From Dipetalonema caudispina (lineage: Eukaryota > Nematoda > Chromadorea > Rhabditida > Onchocercidae): a DNA stretch of 64,000 nt. The notes beneath the pieces were generated by a model, which was not told the origin of the DNA, ran no database searches, and saw nothing but the letters and a program-made list of their open reading frames with translations. The DNA lies in the NCBI GenBank assembly GCA_013365325.1, contig JABVXV010000033.1:344001-408000 (forward strand), given 5' to 3'. A program made the translations under genes and the position numbers. The stretch's first letter is position 1, and each line of letters opens with the position of its first letter. Of this stretch, positions 22,790-35,488 are shown one piece after another.

Positions 22790-25123
22790 ATGGACATTCA
22801 AAACAATACATCACCTGAACCAGTCCAAGATGAAGATGAGAAGTAAGTAACATTGGTTACTATTTTTTTACTTTGGTTTTGATTAAAAATGTTTGTTTGA
22901 TTGAACTATTGCATTTTGGTATAAAACAAGGAGTTTAACTCTCCTAAAATTTAGACTGTTGGAAAGCTCATCAAAGCAGGGTGATACTGATGAATTGCGA
23001 AGACAGTTACAGTTATCCCAAAAACGTGAAAATTTAGCTAATCTGAGATTGGCAGTTAAAGAGAAGCAATTACGCGATTTGTTGGTTTGTCTTTTGAATT
23101 CAAGTGAAATGCAAAGATTTGTTCTTCTAGATTTGGACATAGAATTCAGAAGATTTACTTCTTCCAGTTCAATATTGTTGTTAATATCACTAATAGATTG
23201 ATTCTCGACTACTAACTCATTTTCAGGATCTATCATACTTTATACTTCGTCATGGGTATTTATTGTCCCTAAAACTATGTTTTACTTTGAAATTTCTTGA
23301 TTTTATAGTCTAAAGCGAAGTAAAGACGTACTGAGTAGGATGTACTGAGTATACCATATTTGGATTTATATATGTTTGAAATAATTGTGATATCCATAAA
23401 GTTATTTTGACCTTTATCAGTTTTTCAAAATATTGTTCATTTTCATTGACAAAAATAGGTATTCTTCATACTGTTACATTGGCTAACATATGAAACCTCT
23501 TTTTGCATGATCTTAACGTATTTCATTTTACAGGATGAAAATGAATCGATGAAACGTAATGCGACTGACGAGAATAAAGCAGACTGTACATTGGTTGATC
23601 AAGCAGTTGGGGTGATGTTTTCAGCAATGCGTGATGAAATTCGTAAGACTCGTAAAGATGCCAAATTAGCAACGCTTGAATTAAGGGCTCTCAAAAATGG
23701 ACCGGAAAGGTCAGTTGTTTTTGATTTTTCCTTTATTTCATTTTATTCAAAAGATTCTTGTTGATCAAGGTATCGATTGTTCAAAATTTTAATTTCTTTA
23801 GTAGTGATACGAAGGTATTAGCAACTCTGTGTAAAAAGCTAGAGAAAGAGAATGCCGAACTTAAAAATGAAGCGACTAGAACAACTCGTTTGGAAACTGT
23901 GTTAAGCTATTGTCGAAAAACTGTTGAAGGTTTGAGAAAGCGATGTCGAGGTAGGTTGAAATCATTTTTAAAAAACCCTACCTTTTAAATATTTTTTGAT
24001 TCTTTTTTTCTTTAAAATGAGGCATTATTAAATCAGTGGTGGATTTAGTCTTGTTTAAACTTTAGTAGCTCTTCCCCACCCTTAATTCCAAGAATTCTCA
24101 TTTTATACTTCAAGGTTTTTTTGTCTACTTTCTTTGTGCTACGTTCGATGCTTCAGTATTTAAACAACTGCATCAAATTATTTAGGCTGATTTCTGAGCA
24201 GAAATTGCTTAAGTGGAGTATTTCATTTATATTGTTTAGACGAACTAGAGCTTATCACTTTTTGCATGTATCTATAGAGGTTTTTCTTAACGCAAACTTA
24301 AAATGAATTATCATAGATTTTGGAGACATTTTGGCGGAACGTGATGAAGAAATAAAACGCTTGCAAGCAGAATTAGCCCGCGCTCATGAAGAAAATACGC
24401 GGTTGCAGAAAAATGCAGGCGGTACTCGAGCACCACAAGTACAAGGGGATAACCAAATTTCCGAACAGTATGGTGTTGCAGACGGTACATTCTTCGTTTT
24501 GGAACTATTTTGATATGTAACATTAAAGGAAATGGATAGTTCAAACGATATATTCTTGGGAGTTGCAAACTGCTTGATTTGCAAGTTTTATGAACTTTCC
24601 TGCGTATAATTTTCATTCTTTTTAGTCTTTATTTCTATGTGCACGGTAAACACTGGAAAATAAATGAAAAAAAAAAAAGAGTGAAAATTCATTTGAATGA
24701 TTATTACAGGCATCGATCATCATGGCAGTGTCAGCGTTGTTACTAATGAGAACGTCGAAGAGGTATTTAGTTATTTATATTAATAAAGCAAGGCAATCCT
24801 TGCTCGATATTAGTGCATTTAGAGTTGGTCATATTTTACAAGAAAATTATTTCTATTATTATGTGAAAGATTCATTCAATTTCCGTTTCATTTATCAGGT
24901 TGTATCAGTATCCAGTCGAGAATCAGCGCACGAAGAGATGGAATATGATGACCAAGTTGATCGAGTATTGACACCTGGAGCTAGTGCTGTCGAAGCAGTT
25001 AATGTTTCCAGTCCTGAGTCCATTCATGAAGCACCCGAACCAGAAACCATATCCAGCGATGAGCAAGATGTTGCTGATGTATCATCTAGCAAAGATTCAT
25101 CCATTATGGAGGGCTGTTCATAG
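22790..25123 (+). CDS. WTAP: Divergent WTAP/Fl(2)d-like coiled-coil protein
   Basis: Seven exons: 22790-22842, 22955-23084, 23534-23709, 23802-23950, 24317-24484, 24710-24762 and 24899-25123, all phase-consistent, 317 residues (human WTAP 396). WTAP is the regulatory subunit that links the METTL3-METTL14 m6A methyltransferase to splicing-associated partners. Similarity lies in the coiled-coil core, in the right order and spacing: KRENLANLRLAVKEKQL (about 41-57; human RRENILVMRLATKEQEM), CTLVDQAVGVMFSAMRDEI (79-97; human TMVDPAINLFFLKMKGEL), then KVLATLCKKLEKENAELKNE and FGDILAERDEEIKRLQAEL, matching human KLMAKCRMLIQENQEL and LNDFIIQLDEEVEGMQ. The conserved N-terminal LSETDF..ARDELILRW segment is missing; only an acidic 28-residue leader precedes the core. 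The tail (about 195-317) is acidic and Ser/Pro-rich. Homology is judged by eye; another long coiled-coil family is the main alternative. Confidence 0.78.
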
Positions 25124-25660
25124 TATGACAACTGTTATTTGTTTACATCGGTCATTATTAATTTAGTACATGGTGGACTTAATTAGTAAAATTTTGAACT
25201 TTCCCCTAAACAATTTTCTCCTTGTTTATATAATGTGTTTCTGAAGTATAGACCCTTCTCGATCATCTGCAAGTGCATAAGTGAAAAAATTTATTAAAAG
25301 ATGTACTTATTATTTACATATTAAGATTACTATCATCAACTAATTGCGTATGTCAAGATTCAATTCAGTTACAATCAAATCAAATGTCAGATAGACAATC
25401 ATCTAAATAAATTTCCGAATTTATGGTAATTCTAGGTTCACTAATTACAAGATCTCGACATTAGTCTCAGAAGCAGGTGGTTGTGAAGAAGTGGTTCAAT
25501 GAGCTTGTTAATGAGCTGCTATAAACTAGACATGCCGACGTTATGTTTCTTACAATCAAGGAAAGAGAGATTTATAATTTTTATAGATCAAGAGCTTAAG
25601 ATTGGATGGTATGAACATTTTTCAGTTCAGTTATTATTGACGGCTAGAAATTTTGAGGAA
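25124..25660. other. 3' intergenic region between two convergent genes
   Basis: About 0.54 kb between the WTAP-like stop (+) and the end of the carbonic-anhydrase-related gene (-). It holds the two 3' UTRs. The plus-strand open frame at 25499-25768 is partly the antisense shadow of the carbonic-anhydrase-related last exon. Confidence 0.6.
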
Positions 25661-25706
25661 TCACAGAGACACAGTACTGCTAATAGATATTACTGTGTCT
25701 CTGTGA
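25661..25706 (-). repeat. Perfect 16-bp inverted repeat across the CARP stop codon
   Basis: TCACAGAGACACAGTA (25661-25676) and TACTGTGTCTCTGTGA (25691-25706) are exact reverse complements separated by 14 nt. On the minus-strand mRNA the first arm encodes the last residues FTETQ plus the first two bases of the TAA stop (25692-25690), and the second arm lies in the 3' UTR. The transcript can therefore form a 16-bp hairpin with the stop codon at its apex side. Confidence 0.95.
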
Positions 25707-27598
25707 ATCGTACTGCATGTGCGGAAGAGCGAAATGATGAACGAATTATACGTCCGTTAATTGGTTGAACTGCACGAATCGGTGACATCGTTTCCTCAAC
25801 TTCACATTCGTAACCTTCACGCTTCAGCATGCGTAGTTTATCCAACTGCAAAAAAAAAAAAATCGACTTTTTCCAAGATAGTCGATCACTTTAGATGTTG
25901 ATGTAAAATTTAGCGTATCTTTTCATAGATAAAGATTCTAGGAATTGATACCTGACTGGAAGATATCCAAACAGTAGCCCTGAAAATAATCCACTGAACA
26001 GTTTCTCTGTATGGTTGTACTGTTTCCGAACCGATATATGTCCAGAATTCCTTCATTTTTTCTATAAATTAAATTTGAATTCGCTTATTATTTTCTTCGA
26101 TAGCTTATAAAAATTAAAACTTTAGCAAATTAAATAGCTTACATTGCAATTCTTATCATAAATATAATAAATGATAAGAAATCTTATAAATTAGCTAAAA
26201 TAATCTAAGAGAAATTGAAAAGATGAACCTAAAGAAGGCAGCATATGAAGCAAATTAATACCATAAATCACACATTCACTACCCTTATAAACCACTTGTT
26301 TTATACCATCAATTATTGGTGAGAATGTTGGATTGTCATCATGCGATTCCTAAAAAATGTTTACATTTCACATCGAATAAATATTTGACGATTTAAATAT
26401 TGCGTCGATTTAAATGATTCGATAATTAATTGTTAACATTTAGTCCCATAAAATCCTAGCATTTTATTAATGACGTTAAAAGAGGATTATGCTGATATTG
26501 CAAAAGCTTTAAACAAGGTAAAGAAAATATTTCAACTAAGTGGTAATGTTAAGATTGAGAACAAAATTTTCTTTATTGAATTTTTTTCATTTTAAATAAA
26601 TAATTATTGAAATATGATTGTATAAGTAAGCTAACATTAAGCAATACAGCTACACCCAGTATCCCGTTTGCTTCCTTAAATGCTGCTTCAAGATTCGGGA
26701 ATTTTGTATTTCGATGAATGAATTGTATCTCGCCAGCATAACCTACTCCACCAATAGTATGTTCACTTCCATTCATAGGCTCTGTACCCCAGTGGAAATA
26801 TATAGTCTCCAGAACATATCGTTCTTCACCCAAATGACTTGCCGATAATTCGGCTATATTGGATGGATCAAGTTGTAACTGTAAGCTATCACCTGCATTT
26901 TTTAATCGTGTTTGAGCACTTATCGGATAATTTATTCTGAAATAAAAAGAGACTTATTAAAGTAACATTTCTTATCATTCAAAGTAACGTTTAATAGAAA
27001 ATTTCCTAGTAGTATCTGAATGTTATTACAACAAACTACTAACTAACATTTAAAAATTGTTAATGTTTGTGTCTAATTTGCTCTTATCAAATTATCATTT
27101 GCTTTTAAAGCCTAACTTTCCATTCATATGTTAATGCATTTCTCTAAATTTTTAATATTCAAAAATTTAATTTCTTTTTTATTTGCAAATAATATATGGT
27201 ACCTAATTTCCGAATTTTCAAGCGTACTATCAAAAGCTGTAATTGTTGAGAGTATATCGATGGGTGATTGTTTACGATCTCCAGTTACCTGTAAATATTT
27301 TAGTTGAAAATAATTAAATGAATTAGATAACAAAGGAAAAAATCAAAATGAACAGTGAGTATCTCAAGTGATTGATATTTCAATATTTTTATGATCAATC
27401 TACAAGACTAAATCTATAGATTAGAATATTAACCTGTAAAATTTTGCCAAGATTATCAAGCTGAGCAGTTGCACGATTTAGAATGGGTGCTAAATTATCC
27501 CGAGCACGAGTTGCTGTTTGCAAGACAGAATTTAATTGTGGCTTCACATTGTTTAGCTGTGCTTGCACATTAGCTGTTAATTGACCCAAAAATGCCAT
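25690..27598 (-). CDS. Carbonic-anhydrase-related protein (acatalytic alpha-CA fold)
   Basis: Six minus-strand exons: 27598-27434, 27288-27203, 26936-26636, 26349-26229, 26061-25952 and 25845-25690, phase-consistent, 312 residues. Family landmarks are QSPIDI (62-67), FHWGTEPMNGSEHT (131-144), GEIQFIHRNTKF, FWTYIGSET (230-238), WIIF and the C-terminal RAVQPINGRIIRSSF. Of the three zinc-binding histidines (human CA2 His94, His96, His119), the first is Tyr130, the second is kept (His132) and the third is Gln155; CA2 Thr200 is Val239. It should not hydrate CO2. The Gln at the third ligand is shared with vertebrate CA10/CA11-type CARPs. Oddly, the usual N-terminal W.Y....W segment and a signal peptide are absent; residues 1-55 are an amphipathic, Gln/Asn/Leu-rich helix-like leader. 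An acceptor AG (27610-27609) lies just upstream of the ATG. It may act as a binding protein; partner unknown. Confidence 0.92.
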
Positions 27599-29964
27599 TC
27601 TATTTTTTCTGAAAATTCATTTTCAATTTATATTTGTACATTTATCAAATTTAACACTATGCTCCAATTGATAATTTATCAATTATTCAATTAAAAATTT
27701 GATCAGCCAATTATAATCATAAATAAAGCGCATATGTGACACAAAATATATGCGGAACGTTATTGTGCATTAGTTTACATTAACAATCACTTTATTTCAA
27801 AAATTTTTATTTATCAATCGAATTCGAATTTTAGAAATTAATTTCCGGTAGGCAATATTGAAAGACCGTATCTTCCTGCTAATTTCCGGTTGATAGAAAA
27901 GCATATCGTAATGAATCATGAAAATGGAAATGAGAACAAGGAAAGAAAGTTTGGATAACAGTGAAAAGTAGCTAATCGAATATTTTCCATAATTCTTTTG
28001 ATGGATTTCAAAAATTTATTTTTTTTTTGTCAACACAAAATGATATCCCATTTTTTTTAGTAATACACTTTACAGCATCAATTTTCAACATCATTATTCA
28101 ATTAATTCGTTGACTAGGTTGTTAATGAATCATTTGAACTATATGACCTTAAATGATCAAGTTCTAGTGTAAAAATCACTCATAAAAGTTTAATCTGTAG
28201 ATTAGTTTTGTATGAAAATTTGAATCGTTTTTCACTTTTCACGTCATCCAGTGCTGATAAGTGAGTATTGAGTACTTTAAAACACAATCAAATATTTCGA
28301 ATTTTTTGGGTTTGAATTTATTAATACAACAATAGTTTTTATTGGAAATTATTTTCCTTATATAAATAATAGAAGCATAGATTATTTTCCAAAAAAAAAA
28401 GTCATCTGAGTAAAGCTGATGCAAATTTAAATTATTGACAGTTTGAATGGAAATAAATCTTTCCAATACTTGCCGTTTGTTTGATCAATTCTGAAAAATG
28501 TACCAACATTTTAAATATTCATAATTATCAAATAACGTTGAAATGTTAAATGATATCGTTGTAAAATATATATATCTACAATTGATCGTTATGCATTTTC
28601 ACTATACTTTATTACAGAGATCCTTTGCATTGATGATAACAGAGTTGAAATATGTAAGCAAAGATTTTTTAAAATGTTAGAACCATTTTTAGTTAAAAAG
28701 AGAAAGAATTAAAAAAGAAAAAAAAAAACTTAGGACAATTAAACAGGCAATAAAACACTGTTGAATTTTCTACACTTTTCTAATCATTCATTATTTTTGC
28801 TGGGAAAGTTATTTATAACATTTAATTTTTTATTCATTCCTTTTTCATTCCGCTATACATACAATAAATGATTTGATATGATACGAGAAGATCGAGAAAA
28901 ATCAATGGAAATTCTTAAATCATAGAAAAAATTCCTAAAAAAATTTTGCACCACTAAATTGGCATATTTCATTTGTAAAGAATGAATTTTTTTCAAAAAC
29001 AATTTAAGAAGAAAAAAAAAAGGTAAGTGAACTGTTAGTGTTGTTATTGCTAAACATTTATTATATTTATATTTTTTTTTTTGTATACATTTAAGAAAAT
29101 AACGGAAAGAGTAGATGAAAAGAGAGAGTAAAAATAATTTGTTGAACAAAATTAGAATTGCTTCCGTTATTTGGTTATTGAAAAAAAAAAAAAAAAAAAA
29201 GACGGAAATAATTTTGGTAAGTGGAAAGCAATGATGCTATCTGCTACTTATTTTGTCTTTTAAATTTGTCAAGAACAAGAAATGAAATAAACAAAAAAAA
29301 AAAAAAAAGAGAGAAAAGAAAAGAAAGAAAAAGGAGATGGAAGTATATGAGATATTAGAAAAAGTATTGCTTAAGTCTTGACTCTTTTTTTTTTATGTGT
29401 TATAGCAAGTTTAAATAGAAAGCATCATAGATTGGTAAGGAATTAAATTTGAGAATTTTTTTTATAGACAATTTTTTGACATTGAAAGCAATTATTAATG
29501 GTATGGAATGAATTTGAAATCAACGAATCACAATATTTTATCGCTTTTTTTTTTCCCCTTTTGTTTTAAAACTGATTTATTTCTATTAACATCAATTATT
29601 GATTGTAATGGAATGAAAATTGTTTGATAAAATTCCTAGAGAAGTAGATAAAATGTGAAAAATTACATCTGATAGATTATAAAAATTAAATATAGCTTGT
29701 TGAATGAATGAAATATATTTAATATCTTAGTATCGGTTAACATATATTATGCTTGTAATTTTGCAGTAAATTTTTCCACAACAAATATAAAAACTTATTA
29801 CAGCATAAATATTAATTAATAGTTGATAAATTGTTGAAAAAAAAAAAAATGACACATTATCTCGGGTATAATAAATCATTAATAACTCGGGAATAATAGT
29901 TTTTTAATATCTCGGGAATTGATATTCGGTTAACCAATAACTCAACTTAAGCTTTAGCTACAAT
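27599..29964. other. AT-rich intergenic DNA upstream of the CARP gene
   Basis: No gene recognised. It should contain the CARP promoter on the minus strand. Poly-A/T runs are frequent. A 25-bp tandem repeat is at 29858-29932. Confidence 0.5.
29858..29932. repeat. 25-bp tandem repeat, three copies
   Basis: The motif TATCTCGGG / TAACTCGGG / TATCTCGGG recurs at 29858, 29883 and 29908, an exact 25-nt period, each followed by an AT-rich half (for example TATAATAAATCATTAA). A degenerate fourth start, TAACTCAAC, is near 29937. Confidence 0.85.
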
Positions 29965-30277
29965 TTATTTGTTGATTCCAAGCATACATCCTATTTCGTC
30001 CACATTTGTATGGTTGTTGATAAATGTGAAATAATCTATGAAGCATTGTGTAGTTAGTTCATACTTGGCTTCAATGAAAATTTTCTTTAGAAATAGCTGC
30101 TTGAAATTGGCTGGAAAAAGAAAACAGATTGAATTACATTCATTCCATTCACTTCTCTCTCTCTCTTTCTCTCTCTCTTCCTCCCTCTCTCTCTCTCTCT
30201 CTCTCTCATTTCCCTTCATCAGTTCAACTTCTATAGGGGACATTATGGATTTTCGATAATAACGGCAAATGCTGCTC
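29965..30277 (-). other. Candidate terminal exon pair, possibly saposin-like, with an in-frame GA microsatellite
   Basis: A minus-strand segment at 30110-29965 follows a strong TTTTTCCAG acceptor and reads NFKQLFLKKIFIEAKYEL, then TTQCFIDYFTFINNHTNVDE, then IGCMLGINK and a stop. The Cys spacing and the NVDEIGCMLGI ending resemble the second half of saposin B domains, but several expected cysteines are absent. Upstream, 30277-30153 is open after a TTTTCAG acceptor (SSICRYYRKSIMSPIEVELM), runs through a GA repeat read as Glu-Arg, and has a possible donor GTGAATGG at 30152 that joins in frame. No start exon was found. It could be the end of a small gene, a relic, or chance. Confidence 0.28.
30151..30209. 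repeat. (CT)n/(GA)n microsatellite
   Basis: Imperfect CT-dinucleotide tract with a few TTC interruptions; on the minus strand it reads as an Arg/Glu dipeptide run. Confidence 0.9.
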
Positions 30278-33200
30278 CTGAAAATTTAAGATTTCTTTTG
30301 AATATTTTACATTCACTAAATATCAATAATCCGTTTGGGTTCATTTTCTACATCGTATTCCTTCGAATTGAAATGAAATAGATAATATTTGATCTTTAAA
30401 AATTCTTCAAATTTATTTAAGTTTCCAATCAAAGTTTAGTTGATTAGGAAGCGAAATCAAATTTCTTTGGAATGATGAAGTAAGGTAACTAAGTTTATTT
30501 TTATCCAAACAATTTCTTATTTAAATTGAAATTAATTTTTTGTTTTTTTTTTGTTTGATTCATATTAATTATTATGATTAGAAAGCGGAAAAGAGGAAAT
30601 TAAATGAATAATCATTTTAATGCTGAAAGAAAGAATGAGTTGATTTGTTTGCAATTAGCCAAATACATCATTAAAACTTTGTTATTATCTTTTGGCCAAC
30701 ATTATTCATCATCTGTCTTCATCTTTACCAACTTCAGTCTTTTTCAATAACACAACAACAACAACAACAACGATAAGAGCCTAAATAGGCCAAGATGTAA
30801 TGCAAATGATTGAAAAGCAAATGTGGAATAAAAGCCTAAAATCATATTGTCTTTTAACTTTTCTTGTTTCTTTACTTTCTCATTTCACTAAATTATTATT
30901 TATATTAACCTAAAAAAAAGAGAGAGAAAAGAGAAAATCAGAAGAGAGAGAGAGAGAGAGAGGAAATTATTCAATGATTTCCTTTTTGATGGTTAATTTC
31001 GAGTAACTTCAAAAATCTCAACACTGAAATTCCCGCAAGTAGCAACTAATAAAAGCTCACATATCCTTCTTTCCTCCTTTTTTTTTTTTTTTTTTTTAAT
31101 GCTATTTCACTTTTCCTTTTTCTTCTATTAACAACGATAATTTACTTTTAAGTCCTCTCTGACTAAGACAAAATTTGAAATGATAAAATTTTTAGAATTT
31201 TCTTTCCACAAAAAAAAAAAAAAAAAATTGATGTTTTCGAAAAAGGAGAAGGATTCCGGAAGGAATTGTCTGTAAATATCAGTTTGGAGTTTCATAATTT
31301 CTGGGGAAAATTTTAATGGTTAAATGATATCACCATCATTCGAATTAATGCTTTACTGGGAATATCTGAAATTAAATTATATCATTTATATAGCTAACAA
31401 TTAATTATTAAACTGTAGAAGAGCAATTTTGATAGAAAATGATAATCTCATGTCACGCATTGCATTCGGACAAACACGCAATCATTTCAGTCAATATGCT
31501 GCAATCATTGTTGCCATAGAAACTTACTGTAACGTGAATGACGTGATGACGTGAAGTATGCCATCACAATCTGTAGCAATAGAAAGAATTCACGTAAAAA
31601 CACTAATTTAAAGAGTAAAGTTACCTGTAAAAGAGATTTTCTTTGGGATTTAAAAATCTATTTATGCTTACTTTTACATTACTTCAGGAAAATAAAAAGA
31701 TTGATAAGAACTGAAATAAAATTAAAAAATTAATATCATCCATATCGAAATATCAGTGATGAGAAATAATTGGTTTAATAATAGTTCACTTTACTTTTAG
31801 CTAAGCTACATTTTTATTTTATATTCCAGCAAACATAGCTTAGTTAAGCTATATCTTAAAATTTTTCCATTTTAGCAAGCTACAAAAATGAAGTAAAAAC
31901 TTGAAATATGAAATTTCAGAATATCTGTCATCTAGAATTTGAAATAAAAAAGAAAGAAGAGAGATAAATGGATGGGAACATCTATCTATCGTCTTTTAAA
32001 ATGCGAAAATGAACTTTCGAATAGCATTCTTTTTTATTTGGAAAAAAAAAAAAAAAAAACACTGATTGAAATAGGCCAAAAATTAGGACAAAAAGAAGAG
32101 CAAAAATTGCGCTTTAAAAAAAAATTACTCAAAATATGTTTTTCAGAAAATCTTATTTCTTTTTTTTTTTCATGAATGATTTATGGGAATAGCTGTCATG
32201 ACAAAAGACACCCTCATTTTTGGACATATTTTGAATATTGTATTAAAGATGAGCATGGGGCGCAAATAGTGAAGTATTTGAAAAATTGTTAGAGAAATAA
32301 ATTTGTTAATTCTACGATCTCTTAAAAATATATGCATTCATTTGAGAAGTAAAAATTTTTTTAAAACTATTTGTTCTTGAGCTTTTAAAAAAAAGGGAAA
32401 CGAAAATTTTATTTTTATGAAAAGAAAAAATTTGATGAAATGTTGAATTTTTTTCAAAAATTTATTTTCATAATAGAGAAGCTAAGATGACAAAATAAAC
32501 AAAATATCATGATATGTGAAGTTTAATTAATTATTTCTTAAGTTTATTCAACTTTTGAAGGATTATATGGTTGTTAGTAATACAATGTAATTGTAACAAA
32601 TTTTAAGGGAAAGCATATGGTAAAATAAAAATGCAAACTATGAAAATTTTCAATCGTTTCGGAATTTCTTACGTCACTTCACAAATTTATTGTAATTTCA
32701 CAAGCTTTGTGCAAACTTTCGCTGCTTCGAAGGGTGAAAGGTGAAAGTTATCATGTTCAATTTCAATTTTATTATTCTATTTTGGAATGCAACCGAGATT
32801 AGTCTATGAATTTTTCATAATTTTTCATATCTTTTTCATTTTTTTGCAAACTGAAATTGAAAAAGATCGAAATAAAAAGATACGGTCAAAGGTTATCTGG
32901 ATTATACTTCCAAGAAAATCCGATTGTAAATGAAAAGACATGTTTCAGGAAAAAAGTATCATTTTGAAGTAAGACTTTTAAATTATTTTCTGCATTTTAA
33001 AAATAAAACGAGAAAATGAACTAAGAATTAAGTTTAAACTTAACGGAAAAAATTTTGCACTTAATTATTTATTCCCAATTTTAAACTGAAAAAGTAATTG
33101 CATACTGATCTTAATTTAAATTTCCAGCCAAGATAAGACTTATCCCATTGTCAAATAGTTGAAAGAGTAATTGTTAATTGTTTAAACCTGAAATTATTTA

Positions 33201-34239
33201 AACAAATTATTTAGGAATTTGTTAAGTAAAAATTTTTAAAGAACTGTTTCGTAGGTTTCTTGAAATTTCGAAATACTACGTGGAAGTATTTTTTTCCAAA
33301 CAGTCCTCATGAAGTACACTTCGAAATTGTTTTAGAGGAAAGAGCTTACGATTCGTTAGATCGATTTAGTAAGATATAGGCAAGCTAACAATTTTTGAAT
33401 TTATTATTTTTCATTTATCATAAATTAAACGCCTAAAATGTATGATAAGAACATCAATGTACTTTATTGAAAAATATTTTCCAACAATTGAAATTATTTT
33501 CGAAATTTACAGTTATACACATATATTCTTGAATTGCTAATTTACTCATATTAACCGCTTTTCCAATGCTATCAGTTTAGAAGGATACAGTATTATCATA
33601 TAACAATCATAATCTTATCAATATAAAATTCATGAAGTTCAAAGGAATTTCAAAAAATTCAAATGATTTTTGGAATAAATTCGATCAAAAATGAATCTGA
33701 GAAATTAAATAATAAGTGTGAAAAAAAAGGAGTTCGTCTCGTTTTAATTAATAATATATTTACCCGATTCCAAGCAATTCTACTGCTTTCATCATTATTA
33801 TAATTAAGAATAGATATTATTTTAAAACTAAACATATCGATTTATATGATCGAAAATTTATTTGAACAAATAATGCAACAAAACTCCTATTGGAGGAAAC
33901 TTTTGAAACATTCAGAATGATATGATTCAAAATATTTCAATGATAGGCTTGTGATTTAGGCTTAAATAAAAGTGATTGATGTCATTTAAATATATTATAG
34001 TAGTATAGATTCTACATTCGAATCTTTCATATGTATTGAAAAAATAAATTAGGATAAATGATGATGATAATCATGATTGGAGATTTGAATAAAAAGATGA
34101 AATTAATGAATAATTAACTTTTGACAAAAAAAGTTATTCATATCCTAATATTAAATAATTCATTCTAAAATATAATTAATCCGATAACGAAATTTATACC
34201 AATTTCAAATATCTTTGTATGTATCATTATTATTTTATG

Positions 34240-34294
<55 letters not shown>

Positions 34295-35488
34295 GACACA
34301 CAGACAGACACACACACACACATAATTCATTTGTTTTTATACAGATATAAAGCAATGAAAGGATTAAAAATCAGCGCAAATTGACAATTTTCTTAGACTA
34401 TTTCAAATATTGGATACTTTACAATGACACATTGACATATGTCACTGTTGTATCCAAGATGACATCTGTGTTCTTTGTCAATAATAAACATTTTCCCATG
34501 TATTGTCTCATTTCTATAAAAATATTTTATTCCATTTAAAATATTTGACGATTTAACGACTTATTCTAAGATGTTATATGTCTGAATTTTCGAAAATATA
34601 ACACCATATCCGGTATTAAATATGATATAGTACCACATATATTTCTAATAAATCACTATTGAAATTTAAATTTTAAATGATTTGATCATTGCAGCATGAA
34701 TAAGTACATTCACTTTATGAAAGCATAATTGTAAATCTTTTAAATCACGAGATTTTACATCCTCAGACATTTATTAAGGATAGCAAATCTTTCATTTGGA
34801 TGCTTGTATCTTTTCGATGATACTTCCTTTGTTAATTGAGCTAATTTACCTGTTAGAAGTAATTGTCTCCTTGAGAATGGGGATCGCCTGGATAGGATTT
34901 GTAATGGATCGGGACTAATGAATTCAATCGTTATTGAATTGTAGTTGAATGAATGAAAAGCATCATATTATTGGTTTGTAAATAACCGCTATAAGTATGG
35001 TAATTATTTATCTTACCACGTAAACTTCTATGCAATGACGTGAAGAAGTGTGTATGTGTTACGTTATTTGAAGGTAACTTTATGTATAAAAGTATCGCAG
35101 AAATATAGAGATATTTATCAATCATAACAATAAAATGTTAAAATCGAAGGAAACGCGAAAAAGTAATGGAAACAATACGTTGATCACCGGTAACTGAGAC
35201 CAACACGTACGTATAACCATAGATTTGTTTCATGCGCATTTCTTCAAGGAAAATTCAAATTTTCTAAAATTTTATCTGAATTTACAATGAAAATATTTTA
35301 AAACTTACTGGAATTAATTTGGAAAACTTTCAGAAAATGAAAATACTATTTAAAGCGATAATAAGAATTAAAATAGAAGCTAAAGCGCAATCTTTCCTAT
35401 TAAACAATCTTTGGCATATACTTACTTACAGAACAGATTTTAGGCAAACATCAAAAGCTCACAAAGCAATACACATTAATGGAAATGA
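30278..35488. other. AT-rich intergenic DNA
   Basis: No convincing gene in about 5.2 kb. It contains poly-A/T runs, a GA tract (about 30940-30961) and a long CA tract (34242-34322), plus an imperfect hairpin at 34410-34457. Open frames at 31551-31733, 31972-32175 and 34931-35125 have no motif or splice context. Confidence 0.5.
34242..34322. repeat. (CA)n microsatellite
   Basis: About 80 nt of CA dinucleotides with a few ATA, AGA and GACA interruptions near the 3' end. Confidence 0.95.

Noticed and set aside
23226..23262. Possible extra mini-exon (DLSYFILRHG) in the WTAP-like gene
   Set aside because: The spacing between the two conserved WTAP blocks already matches human WTAP within a few residues without it.
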